A DNA stretch of 64,000 nt from an uncultured Oscillospiraceae bacterium. GTDB taxonomy: Bacteria; Bacillota; Clostridia; Oscillospirales; Acutalibacteraceae. Both the position numbers and the translations under genes were made by a program. The notes under the pieces are model-generated. The model worked only from the letters and a program-made list of their open reading frames with translations. It was not told where the DNA came from and ran no database searches. How positions within the stretch are numbered: position 1 is the stretch's first letter; the number at the start of each line of letters is the position of its first letter. The stretch lies in assembly GCA_900541565.1 (NCBI GenBank), contig UQKB01000001.1, positions 1 through 64,000 of the forward strand, read 5' to 3'. Of the stretch, positions 27,653 through 36,124 are shown piece after piece.

Positions 27653-29656
27653 ATGTTCAAAAAACACAGTAAAGTAATCAGTGTTATCCTTACTTTGACA
27701 TTGATTGCTAGCATGTGCGTAGTGTCAGCAGTCAGCTTTTCAGCGGCTGAGGGCGACAGCTACTATGTTGTAGGAACACCCCAGGGCTGGGATCCGCTCA
27801 ACGGCGATCCTATGACAGACAATGGCGACGGCACATGGACAAAGGTTTACACTGGCCTTAGCGCAAGCGGCGGTGTTAAAGTAAGGAACGCACAGAGCGC
27901 AGAGTGGGATGCTTGTGACGACTTTACCGATGTTGGTCCGGTTGGCCCTGGCGCAGACGATGCAAAATACACGATTACAGAGCCAAACTCAACGCTCACA
28001 GTTCTGTTTGATGAAGCTACTCAGAAAGTTACACTTACCGTAACTGCTGGCAGCGACGTACCTACAGACGCTCCGACAGATGCTTCTGAGCCGACAGATG
28101 CTTCCGACCCGACAGACGCTTCTGACCCGACGGACGCTTCCGACCCAACAGACGCTTCCGACCCGACAGATGATGCAGACGCCACCTACAACGTATTTGG
28201 TGTTAAAGAGCTGACAGGCTCTGAATGGGTTGCATCTGATAACCCGATGACCTATAACGAAGAAACAGGCTATTGGGAGATTACGTTTGAGGCTATTCCG
28301 GCCGGCAACTATGCTTACAAAGTTTGCAAAAACGGCATGGATGAAGAGACCTACAATGAAGAAGGCCCCGTTACAGGCCCCGGAAACAATGCGATTATCT
28401 ATACCGGCAAAGAGGCCGATATTACAATTCTTTTTGACCCGGTTGCACAGAAGGTTTCTTCTGTTACAGATCCAGAAGATGCAAAGCTGACAGACATTGA
28501 GCATGTTTACAGAGTGGCCGGCTCCTCTGACCTTTGCGGTTCTAACTGGGAGCCTGCTGATGATGCAAACCTGATGACAGAAACAGCAGAAGGTTCCGGC
28601 ATCTATACAAAGACTTACACAGGCGTGGCTTTTGGCACTTATATTTATAAGATTACAGAAGACGGCGGCACAGTCTGGTATGGTGCTGGTGAAGACGGGG
28701 ACGACAACGTTACGCTTGATGTAGAAGAGGATAACGCTACCGTTGTAATCACCTTCAATAAGAACGAAACAGACATTTCTAAAATGGTTTCTCATACGGT
28801 CACATATGAAGCAGGAACAGATCCGTCTGAAGGCTCAACTGCTCCTACAGAGGCCGAAAAGACAACCGTTAACGGCAAAGAAGTAAAGATTGGCGATATC
28901 ATTACTTTCGGCGTAACCATGCAGACAGAACAGCTCGTTTCCGGTATCAACTTCAAGATTCCTTATGACAGCACAATCCTGAAGCTTACAGACGAAACGC
29001 TGAACATGAGCAAGAGGGATGCTCTTCCGATTGCCGCTGCAACAGGTAGCTCCGTTTTGAACTTTGAACCCTATGACGGTGAAACCGCCATCTACTTTAA
29101 CGCTGCAACGCCGGATGAGGAAGATGCATATGATTTCTCCGCACCTGGCAGCGTTCTGATTCAAAACATTAAGTTTGAAGTAATCGGCACAGGCGATACA
29201 ACGCTTGCACTGGATCTTCGTGAGTTCCTCGCATGGGCTCCTGAAGGCGAAGACAACACCCCGATTACCGATTATGAAATGATTCAGAATGTGGATGTAC
29301 CGGCACAGCCGACAAATCCGTCTGATCAGCCGACACAGCCGTCCGATCAGCCGACAAATCCGTCCGATCAGCCGACAAATCCGTCCGATCAGCCGACACA
29401 GCCGTCCGATCAGCCGACAAATCCGTCCGATCAGCCGACAGATCCGTCCGGTGATGAGCCTGTAACAGAGCCTTCTACCGAGAAGACACCTGGCGGCACA
29501 ACTGGCGGTGGCACAACCGGCGGCGGTACGACAACAGGCGGCGGCACAACTGGCAAGGTTGCAACAGGCGACAGCACATCTGTTGCTATGCTTTTAACAG
29601 TTCTTATGCTTGCTGCTGGCGTTGTAGTTGTTGCCCGCAAGAGAGTGAAGGACTAA
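27653..29656 (+). CDS. membrane-anchored scaffoldin: three starch-binding-like modules plus one cohesin
   Basis: A 667-aa surface protein; start at ATG 27653 after AAAGGAGG. Signal peptide about 1-32. Three modules resembling pullulanase X25/SusE starch-binding domains follow (YYVVGTPQGWDP; YNVFGVKELTGSEW; YRVAGSSDLCGSNW), the first two parted by a PTDASD-repeat linker. A cohesin-like domain spans about 413-540 (GKEVKIGDIITFGVTM, then INFKIPYDSTILKL). Next come a SDQPTNP/SDQPTQP repeat linker, a Gly/Thr stretch, VATGDS, one membrane helix and RKRVKD. The layout recalls Ruminococcus bromii Sca5-type scaffoldins. It could bind starch and display one dockerin partner. Confidence 0.85.
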   Translation: MFKKHSKVISVILTLTLIASMCVVSAVSFSAAEGDSYYVVGTPQGWDPLNGDPMTDNGDGTWTKVYTGLSASGGVKVRNAQSAEWDACDDFTDVGPVGPGADDAKYTITEPNSTLTVLFDEATQKVTLTVTAGSDVPTDAPTDASEPTDASDPTDASDPTDASDPTDASDPTDDADATYNVFGVKELTGSEWVASDNPMTYNEETGYWEITFEAIPAGNYAYKVCKNGMDEETYNEEGPVTGPGNNAIIYTGKEADITILFDPVAQKVSSVTDPEDAKLTDIEHVYRVAGSSDLCGSNWEPADDANLMTETAEGSGIYTKTYTGVAFGTYIYKITEDGGTVWYGAGEDGDDNVTLDVEEDNATVVITFNKNETDISKMVSHTVTYEAGTDPSEGSTAPTEAEKTTVNGKEVKIGDIITFGVTMQTEQLVSGINFKIPYDSTILKLTDETLNMSKRDALPIAAATGSSVLNFEPYDGETAIYFNAATPDEEDAYDFSAPGSVLIQNIKFEVIGTGDTTLALDLREFLAWAPEGEDNTPITDYEMIQNVDVPAQPTNPSDQPTQPSDQPTNPSDQPTNPSDQPTQPSDQPTNPSDQPTDPSGDEPVTEPSTEKTPGGTTGGGTTGGGTTTGGGTTGKVATGDSTSVAMLLTVLMLAAGVVVVARKRVKD

Positions 29657-29692
29657 TTCACAATCTAAATAAAAGCGTTTAACGCTTAAACA

Positions 29693-29727
29693 AACGCCCT
29701 CCGGCATGGTCGGAGGGCGTTGCTTTA
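29693..29727 (+). terminator. terminator of the scaffoldin gene
   Basis: AACGCCCTCCG/CGGAGGGCGTT perfect 11-bp stem with 7-base loop; tail GCTTTAT is weak. Confidence 0.7.
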
Positions 29728-29814
29728 TGTTTGCTTGTGTGATAAATGGCTTGTTTTTTGAATGGCTTTATATTATAATAACGAAGAAATCATGGATGGA
29801 TGGAGGATGCTTGC

Positions 29815-30666
29815 ATGGCAAAAAGAAAAACGAGGAAACAGATAAGCGTTATTTTAAGCGTATGTATGCTGCTTTTGCTTTTTACAGTGCCGGCGGCAGC
29901 GCAGGACAGCGCCGAGTACAAGGTCAACGACCTGTCTGTAAAAGAAGGGGATATTGTAACGTATCTTCTTTATTTAAAGGATCTGGATCAGACGGTTGCC
30001 GGAATCAACGTTTCTGTAAAATACGATCAGGCGCATTTGGCGCTTGAAGAGGATACAGTCAACCTGCCGGTATTTAAAGACGCCGTGTGCAACTATAGCA
30101 TAGAAGATGAGATTTTATTTAATGCGGCCAATGCGGGAACGGGTTATGAAATACCGGAGGATGGGATGATTTTTTCCGTTTCTTTTAAAGTTCAGGGTGA
30201 TCCAGCCTCTGTAAATATTACAAGCGAGGTTCTTGAGTTGTATGATATGGACCTTGCGCAGATTGTTGAAAACGATGGCTATACACTTGAGGATGATGTA
30301 ATAGAAGGCACGTTGTCGGATGTAGTTGCCCCGCAGGATGTTGATGCCAGAATTGAGCAGGCCAGACAACAGGCCGCACAGGACCAGTCCGGGGAAGGCT
30401 CTCTGAATGTCTGGATTTTGGTAGCGGGCGCTGTGGTCGTTTTATGTATAGCGGCTGTAGCGATTATTGTTATGATGCGTAAAAACCATGCAGCGACGCA
30501 GCATGCGGGCGCCATGGATCAGGAGAAAAACGCTGGCAGCCTCGATATGGAGCCAGGCAATGCGTCTGAAAGTACTGTAGAGCAACAGGCGGATGGACAG
30601 CAAAGAGAGGAGTTCCGGCAAGAGGCGCCCGGCAGCGCGCAGCAGAATGACGAAGAGAGCCGGTAA
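29815..30666 (+). CDS. single-cohesin membrane protein with cytoplasmic acidic tail
   Basis: A 283-aa protein. GGAGG precedes the ATG at 29815; the ATG at 29800 is also in frame. Signal peptide 1-27; cohesin-like domain about 30-165 (VKEGDIVTYLLYLKDL, then INVSVKYDQAHLAL). One membrane helix (about 195-218) comes next, then an 65-residue Gln/Glu-rich tail that should lie inside the cell. Unlike its neighbour it lacks a PT linker, so the cohesin stays close to the membrane. Possible function: anchor for a dockerin protein. Confidence 0.8.
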   Translation: MAKRKTRKQISVILSVCMLLLLFTVPAAAQDSAEYKVNDLSVKEGDIVTYLLYLKDLDQTVAGINVSVKYDQAHLALEEDTVNLPVFKDAVCNYSIEDEILFNAANAGTGYEIPEDGMIFSVSFKVQGDPASVNITSEVLELYDMDLAQIVENDGYTLEDDVIEGTLSDVVAPQDVDARIEQARQQAAQDQSGEGSLNVWILVAGAVVVLCIAAVAIIVMMRKNHAATQHAGAMDQEKNAGSLDMEPGNASESTVEQQADGQQREEFRQEAPGSAQQNDEESR

Positions 30667-30875
30667 ATGTTTGCGGATGCCAGATGGCTTTTTTGTTTGC
30701 AGCTGTTAAAACTGTTTTCCTGATAAACATGGCTTGTCTGGCAGAAAAAGAGATTTTTGGTACGCTGTAAGGGATTTTTTGGCTTTTCTTTTTGTATGGA
30801 TTGAGAAAAATTCCGACAGAAAATTGTTAAAAACATATAATTCCTTGCCGCTTTACTTTTATTACTAAAAAGTTA

Positions 30876-30904
30876 TTGCAGTTTTGAAATCAATGTTGTA
30901 TAAT
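30876..30904 (+). promoter_or_regulatory. promoter of the 30963 gene
   Basis: TTGCAG, 17 bases, TATAAT. The rest of 30667-30962 shows nothing else. Confidence 0.7.
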
Positions 30905-30962
30905 ATTTACACTGAAGTCATGTACTTCGGAGTTAGAAACAAATTTTAAGGAGGAGACAAAA

Positions 30963-32774
30963 ATGTCCAAGAAAGTACTTAGCATACTGCTCATTGCTGT
31001 TATGCTGGTAGCAATGGTCTGTGTAGGCGCCGTCAGCGCCAGTGCTTCCACGACCGGCAGGATTTATTTTACGCTGCCTGAAAGCTGGGGCGAACTTGAA
31101 TACACCGGTTCCGGCAGGTTAAAGACCTCCGTTTATGCCCATATTTGGGTAAACGGCGGCGAAGATTATGCCGACTGGCAGACGCAGGCTGAAAAAATGA
31201 CGCAGGTAGACGATACACGTCAGTTCTATTTTGATATTGCCAACGCTCCCGTTGAGGGTGGCGACTGGAACCTGATTATTGTCAGCTGCGCACAGCCTGA
31301 AGCAGGCTTGAACAACCAGTCCTACGACCTCACAATGGGTCCTGAATGCATGAACGATGAAATTTATCTGACAGGGGAAGTTATTGAAAACCCCATGGAC
31401 TCTGCTAAGACTGCAGAGGTCGCAATGTGGAGGAATTCCCCCACACAGGGTCCGAAGCTTGCAATTACAAGCCTTGGAAATATTGTTGGTACGACACCGC
31501 TTCCCGGCGAGACGCCTGAGAGCATTGTAACGGCCTGGGCTGCAAACTATCCTACGCTTGCGACGGATGAAACTTTGGCAGCTTTGACAGCGCAGCTGGA
31601 GACAATTTTTGCAGAACTGCCCACACTGCCCACTGGTACGGAGCCCAGCGATGTGCCGACCAACCCCACCGACACGCCGGAGCCGACCAACCCGACTGAT
31701 ACGCCGGAACCGACCAACCCCACCGATACACCGGAGCCGACCAATCCGACCGATACACCGGAACCGACCGATCCGACTGATACCGCTCCGACAGATTCTC
31801 CGACCGATGAATATGGCCGTACAAGAGGTATCCCTTCCCCTTATAAGGTAAGAATGCCTGAGAGAATGATGGCAAACAACGGTCAGCCGGGCGACGAAGC
31901 ACATCCCGATTGGGACGGCTATTACAAGGTTTTCTATTTTGAAGCACCGGACGAATGGCTTGCAAATGCAGACAAGAAAGAAGAAGGCTATGAAATTGGC
32001 TTCTACTGGTATAATGGGACAGAAAACAACGGCGAATGGCCTGGTGTGCCCGCCACACAGTTGCTGCCCACGATGATTGAAAAATTCAAGGATGAAAATC
32101 CGGATGCAACGGAAGAAGAGCTTGCAGCTGCAGAAGCAGAATTGGCTGCGGCATACGGCAACATTTATTATGCGATTGCACCTTCCTATGTACCGTTTAT
32201 CCTTTGGAACAACGGTGTTGACAAAGGATTGCCAACAGATGAGGATTATGACGAGTCCAAGCAGGATATTGCATACCAGACGGTGGATATCAATACAGAC
32301 GACCCGATCTTAAATGATCTGGAAGCTGCGGATCTCTGCGGTACGATGACTGTCCTTACAGGTGAGGTTACGGAAGAAGAAAATCAGTTGACAGGTATTG
32401 TCAACCGTTTGCATAAGACCACACAGGTCTTCTTTAACCCCCTGACAGGTGCGCAGACGACCGAACCGTTTACCATTGACGGTGAAGTTCAGTATACAGA
32501 AGACGGCTATACACAGAACCCGTATTTTGATATGGATTATACCTATATCAGAAATGATGCGGCAAATGTAACGCCGGTAGAACCTGGCACATCTTCTGTG
32601 ATGGAAACAGAGCCTGCAACAACAACAGGCGGTGCTTCTACAACAACAGACGGTAAGGCGCCCGGTACAGTCAATACGGCGCAGGATATCGTAATGTTTG
32701 TGGTTCTTGCAACCGTTCTTGTAGCGGCAGCTGGCGTAGTTGTGATTGCGCGCAAGAGAAAAGAGCAGGTTTAA
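30963..32774 (+). CDS. membrane-anchored surface protein with putative starch-binding modules
   Basis: A 603-aa protein. Signal peptide 1-30. The N-terminal domain (about 31-180) has a CBM26-like start (GRIYFTLPESWG, VYAHIWVNGG) and is shared with the gene at 33125. A linker of NPTDTPEPT repeats (about 225-280) follows. A second domain (about 300-530: KVFYFEAPDEWLANAD, IGFYWYNGTENNGEWPG) resembles starch-binding modules again. The end has a Thr-rich stretch, one membrane helix and ARKRKEQV. No cohesin or dockerin seen. Possibly a cell-surface starch-binding protein; the ligand is inferred. Confidence 0.75.
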   Translation: MSKKVLSILLIAVMLVAMVCVGAVSASASTTGRIYFTLPESWGELEYTGSGRLKTSVYAHIWVNGGEDYADWQTQAEKMTQVDDTRQFYFDIANAPVEGGDWNLIIVSCAQPEAGLNNQSYDLTMGPECMNDEIYLTGEVIENPMDSAKTAEVAMWRNSPTQGPKLAITSLGNIVGTTPLPGETPESIVTAWAANYPTLATDETLAALTAQLETIFAELPTLPTGTEPSDVPTNPTDTPEPTNPTDTPEPTNPTDTPEPTNPTDTPEPTDPTDTAPTDSPTDEYGRTRGIPSPYKVRMPERMMANNGQPGDEAHPDWDGYYKVFYFEAPDEWLANADKKEEGYEIGFYWYNGTENNGEWPGVPATQLLPTMIEKFKDENPDATEEELAAAEAELAAAYGNIYYAIAPSYVPFILWNNGVDKGLPTDEDYDESKQDIAYQTVDINTDDPILNDLEAADLCGTMTVLTGEVTEEENQLTGIVNRLHKTTQVFFNPLTGAQTTEPFTIDGEVQYTEDGYTQNPYFDMDYTYIRNDAANVTPVEPGTSSVMETEPATTTGGASTTTDGKAPGTVNTAQDIVMFVVLATVLVAAAGVVVIARKRKEQV

Positions 32775-32817
32775 GCATTACCTGTTTGAACAGACCTTTT
32801 AGTTAAAATGGTTATGT

Positions 32818-32857
32818 AATCCCGTTCGGATGCTTTATGTGTCCGAACGGGATTTTT
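32818..32857 (+). terminator. terminator of the 30963 gene
   Basis: AATCCCGTTCGGA/TCCGAACGGGATT perfect 13-bp stem, 11-base loop, T-rich tail. Confidence 0.85.
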
Positions 32858-33033
32858 ATACGGCAGTGTGCATACCGGACAGCCATACGGCTGCAGGGTG
32901 AAAAAGCCGGCTTTCAGTTATTTAAAGTTACTTTTTGGCGGGGGTCTTGTATTTATTGCGTTAAAAAGCCATTGCACTTGCTGCTGGATAAAATGTTTTG
33001 GGGCAATAAAATATAAAAAAATTTCAAAAATGG

Positions 33034-33062
33034 TTGAAGTTTTATTTTGCATGATGTATAAT
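33034..33062 (+). promoter_or_regulatory. promoter of the 33125 gene
   Basis: TTGAAG, 17 bases, TATAAT, at the same kind of distance from the start codon as in the sister gene at 30963. Confidence 0.7.
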
Positions 33063-33124
33063 TACAGTACTGGAGTTATAAAAGCTTCGGATGAAAATGT
33101 TTTTTATTTAAGGAGGAGACAAAA

Positions 33125-33940
33125 ATGTCCAAGAAAGTGTTTAGCGTTATACTGGTTGCAGTGATGGTTGTTTCCATGTTCTGCATTGCCGGTATCAGCG
33201 CGTCTGCCTTTGGCGGCGGTACAATTTATGCTGAACTTCCCGACACATGGGCAAAGGCTGCCAAAGCAGTTTATTGCCATGTTTGGGAAAACGGTGCAGA
33301 CGAACTGTATGCATGGCAGACAAAGAATGAAAAAATGGAACAGGTGGAAGGCAACAAGTACAGCTATGAAATTCCTTCCGGCAACTGGAATATGATCATT
33401 ATCAGCATCGACACCGGTATGCAGACCTATGACCTCACCTTTGGCGATCCGTGCATTGGCGATACCATTTTGATCGATCCGAACACGACGATCGAAAACC
33501 CGATGGATTCCAATAAGTCGGCTGCAAGGGCAACCTGGCAGAACAACAGCACAGATTACGGCCCGCACTTTGCAATTACGAGCATTGGCTCCGTTGTTGG
33601 CGAAGTTTTAGCTCCGGGTGAAGATGCAAACCAGGTTCTGGAAGCGTTTAAAACAAACTATCCGGATATTGCAACTGCCGAATTGGTTGCCGAGCTTGAA
33701 CAGCAGCTGGGGATCGAATCTACCGATTCTAACGCTTCTGACACAACAAGCGGCGGGGACGCTGACACAACAAGCAGCGGCGGCAGCACAGCTTCCGGCA
33801 CAAGCAGCACAGCTTCCGGCACAAGCTCCGGTGCAACCTCAACAGGTGATTCCACACCTTATGTTGTATTGGCTGTAGTTCTTGTAGCAGCGCTTGGCGT
33901 AGCTGTAATTGCAGCGAAAAAGAAGACGACTGCAGAATAA
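33125..33940 (+). CDS. membrane-anchored surface protein, short paralogue of the 30963 gene product
   Basis: A 271-aa protein. Signal peptide 1-28, then one domain (about 29-165) homologous to the N-terminus of the 603-aa protein: GTIYAELPDTW, AVYCHVWENGADELYAWQT, ENPMDSNKSA. A Ser/Thr/Gly linker follows, then TSTGDS, a membrane helix and AAKKKTTAE. The 5' region is copied too: the stretch AAGGAGGAGACAAAAATGTC is identical in both genes. It looks like the minimal single-module version of a surface glycan binder. Confidence 0.75.
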   Translation: MSKKVFSVILVAVMVVSMFCIAGISASAFGGGTIYAELPDTWAKAAKAVYCHVWENGADELYAWQTKNEKMEQVEGNKYSYEIPSGNWNMIIISIDTGMQTYDLTFGDPCIGDTILIDPNTTIENPMDSNKSAARATWQNNSTDYGPHFAITSIGSVVGEVLAPGEDANQVLEAFKTNYPDIATAELVAELEQQLGIESTDSNASDTTSGGDADTTSSGGSTASGTSSTASGTSSGATSTGDSTPYVVLAVVLVAALGVAVIAAKKKTTAE

Positions 33941-33957
33941 GGTACATCTAAACAGAT

Positions 33958-33989
33958 AAAAGCCCTCCCAATTTTGGGAGGGCTTTTTT
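33958..33989 (+). terminator. terminator of the 33125 gene
   Basis: AAAAGCCCTCCCA/TGGGAGGGCTTTT with a 4-base loop and a run of T. Confidence 0.9.
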
Positions 33990-34034
33990 GTGCAGCCGTA
34001 TTTTTTATATGTTGCGCAGACCGGGCTATAAAGG

Positions 34035-34622
34035 TCATAAGGATGTTGCACCATAGGTGTGTATACAAATTTCACGAATTTTATCCCTGAGCTTTAAGAA
34101 ATCCTCAAAGGCTTCGGGTTTTTGCCGTGGATTGCGCAATAAAGCTGCCGGATGCAGGGTAGCCACCATAGAAACACCGTTTTTTTCAAAAAAAATCCCG
34201 TGCTCCTTTGTGATTTTTATATCTGGTTTGATGATTTTCATAGCGGCAATTCTTCCTAAGCATACAATAATTTTGGGGCGAATCAAATGGACCTGGTTTT
34301 TCAGCCAGTCTATGCATTGCTCCTGTTCTTCTGGAAGAGGGTCGCGGTTTTTGGGTGGGCGGCACTTTACAATATTGGCAATGTAAATATTTTTCTTTCT
34401 GTCTAAATCTATAGCTGTCAGCATTTTATCCAGCAGCTGTCCGCCTCTGCCGACAAAGGGCTCCCCCTGTAAATCTTCGTTTTGGCCGGGTCCTTCGCCA
34501 ATGAATAAAACCTCGGCCTCTTTATTACCAACGCCAAATACAACATTTGTGCGTGTTTTACACAGGTTGCATTTTTCACAACACAGACAATCAAGCTCCA
34601 GCTTGTCCCAGGAATCATACAT
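34035..34622 (-). CDS. uracil-DNA glycosylase, type 4 (Fe-S)
   Basis: A 195-aa repair enzyme that removes uracil from DNA. The N-terminal cysteines [10 protein letters not shown], with a later Cys in NIVKCRPP, supply the 4Fe-4S cluster of family 4 UDGs. The catalytic motif [17 protein letters not shown] and the C-terminal [10 protein letters not shown] are typical. Standard length. AGGCTTACAACT precedes the ATG. Confidence 0.95.
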   Translation of the reverse strand: MYDSWDKLELDCLCCEKCNLCKTRTNVVFGVGNKEAEVLFIGEGPGQNEDLQGEPFVGRGGQLLDKMLTAIDLDRKKNIYIANIVKCRPPKNRDPLPEEQEQCIDWLKNQVHLIRPKIIVCLGRIAAMKIIKPDIKITKEHGIFFEKNGVSMVATLHPAALLRNPRQKPEAFEDFLKLRDKIREICIHTYGATSL

Positions 34623-34708
34623 AGTTGTAAGCCTCCCTTACAAAATTGCACTTTATGCGCTTATTATAGCATAGATGTACCCGCGACGCAAAATATTTGC
34701 GCTAAAAC

Positions 34709-34737
34709 TTGCAATTGCATGCAAACAGTTGTAAAAT
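34709..34737 (+). promoter_or_regulatory. probable promoter of the pduL-like gene
   Basis: TTGCAA, 17 bases, TAAAAT; about 85 bases before the ATG at 34824. Confidence 0.5.
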
Positions 34738-34823
34738 AGGGGGTGTAAAAAATGGGTGCGGGGTATAGAATGCTTCCCGCACAGCAAAAGTAGGAATATT
34801 GCAAAAGAACGGTGGTACAATTT

Positions 34824-35390
34824 ATGAAAATTATGGTTGAAACATCAGCAAGGCATCTGCATGTGTCGCAGGAAGCGCTGGAGGCGCTTTTTGGACAGGG
34901 TGCAAAATTGACAAATAAAAAGGATCTTTCCCAGCCTGGGCAGTTTGCCTGTGTGGAAAAGGTGAAGGTGGTAGGCCCAAGGGGCGATATTACCATGTCC
35001 ATACTTGGACCGGTCAGACGCGCAACGCAGGTAGAGGTAGCGTTTACAGATGCAAGGAAGCTTGGTATTGCAGCGCCTGTGCGGGAATCGGGTGATATTG
35101 CCGGTACGCCGGGCTGTAAGCTGGTGGGCCCCGCAGGGGAAATAGAAATAGACTGCGGCGTGATTGTTGCAAAAAGGCATATCCACTTGACGCCGGAAAG
35201 CGCAAAGCAGTTTGGCCTGCATGATAAGCAGATTGTTTCTGTATCTGTAGGTAACCAGGGAAGAAAGCTGATATTTGGCGATGTAGTGGTGCGGGTAAGC
35301 GAAAAGTTTGCACCCGCTATGCATGTCGATACAGACGAGGCCAATGCGGCGGGACTTGCAGGAACGACGGACGGCGAAATTATAGCATAA
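34824..35390 (+). CDS. pduL: phosphate acyltransferase, PduL family
   Basis: A 188-aa enzyme that exchanges phosphate and CoA on acetyl or propionyl groups. Metal-binding His motifs are ETSARHLHVS near the start and VAKRHIHLTPE at the middle, with two beta-barrel halves. I chose ATG 34824, as the product then begins MKIMVETSARH like its relatives; a GTG at 34812 is in frame. No microcompartment genes and no N-terminal encapsulation peptide are seen, so it probably acts as the main cytosolic phosphotransacetylase. Confidence 0.92.
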   Translation: MKIMVETSARHLHVSQEALEALFGQGAKLTNKKDLSQPGQFACVEKVKVVGPRGDITMSILGPVRRATQVEVAFTDARKLGIAAPVRESGDIAGTPGCKLVGPAGEIEIDCGVIVAKRHIHLTPESAKQFGLHDKQIVSVSVGNQGRKLIFGDVVVRVSEKFAPAMHVDTDEANAAGLAGTTDGEIIA

Positions 35391-35403
35391 ATAGAAAATG
35401 CAA

Positions 35404-35450
35404 AACAGGGTCCGGTGCAAGCATTTGCACCGGGCCCTGTTGTTGTTTTT
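35404..35450 (+). terminator. terminator of the pduL-like gene
   Basis: A 17-bp stem AACAGGGTCCGGTGCAA with one G-T pair, loop GCAT, tail GTTGTTTTT. Confidence 0.85.
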
Positions 35451-35473
35451 ATATGAATTTTTCAAACTATGGT

Positions 35474-36124
35474 TTATCCAATGATCGCAAGCAAAATGGA
35501 AAAATAATGAAAAACGCTGCCTGCTATGGTGAATAAATGCCAGATGGAGTGAAAATACTTGATTTTTTTAATTGCATAGAAGATAACACCCACGGTGTAA
35601 AAAACGCCTCCAAGCAACAGGAAAAGCAAAGAGACTGGGGGAATAGAATCCATCAAAGGTTTAATGGCAAAGATAATAACCCACCCCATGGCAATGTAAC
35701 AGGCGACAGAGGGTTTTCGAAAACGCTCCAGATCAATGGAATTTAATACGATCCCAATGATAGCGGCACCCCAAACAACACCGAACAAAATCCACCCCAG
35801 TGTACCGCGCAGACAGACAAGCGTTAGCGGCGTATAGGTGCCGGCAATCAAAAAGAAAATGGTGTTGTGGTCCATAATACGGAAAAAGCGTTTTGCCTTT
35901 TGGTTGGTGATCGCATGGTACAAGGTGGACATCGTATATAGAATGATCAGAGAAGCGCCATAGATGCAACTGCTGACAACTGCCCAGACATCGTTATAGA
36001 TAGCGGAAAAAACAATTAAAATGACAGTGCCGGCAATGGAAAGAAGGCTGCCGGTTCCGTGGGAAACTGCGTTGAAAATTTCTTCCCCCAAGGTATATAT
36101 TTTTTTATTTTGCTTTTCATGCAT
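35474..36124 (-). CDS. hemolysin III/PAQR family membrane protein
   Basis: A 216-aa protein with seven membrane segments. ATG 36124 follows GGGGAGGA. Family residues are visible: NAVSHGTGSLL, TMSTLYHAI, DHNTIFFLIAGTYTP and FHSIWHLFTIAGS, whose His/Asp form the metal site in PAQR proteins. Biochemical role in bacteria is not settled. The start overlaps the end of the GH31 gene by 8 bases, so the pair is co-transcribed. Confidence 0.9.
   Translation of the reverse strand: MHEKQNKKIYTLGEEIFNAVSHGTGSLLSIAGTVILIVFSAIYNDVWAVVSSCIYGASLIILYTMSTLYHAITNQKAKRFFRIMDHNTIFFLIAGTYTPLTLVCLRGTLGWILFGVVWGAAIIGIVLNSIDLERFRKPSVACYIAMGWVIIFAIKPLMDSIPPVSLLFLLLGGVFYTVGVIFYAIKKIKYFHSIWHLFTIAGSVFHYFSILLAIIG

Noticed and set aside
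28062..28170. Short tandem DNA repeats that look array-like (also at 29310-29450 and 31640-31800)
   Set aside because: They encode Pro/Thr/Asp linkers in frame (PTDASD, SDQPTNP, NPTDTPEPT); no spacers, so not CRISPR.
29560..29656. LPxTG sortase signal in the scaffoldin tail
   Set aside because: The tail has VATGDS before the helix, not LPxTG; listed as a non-canonical signal instead.
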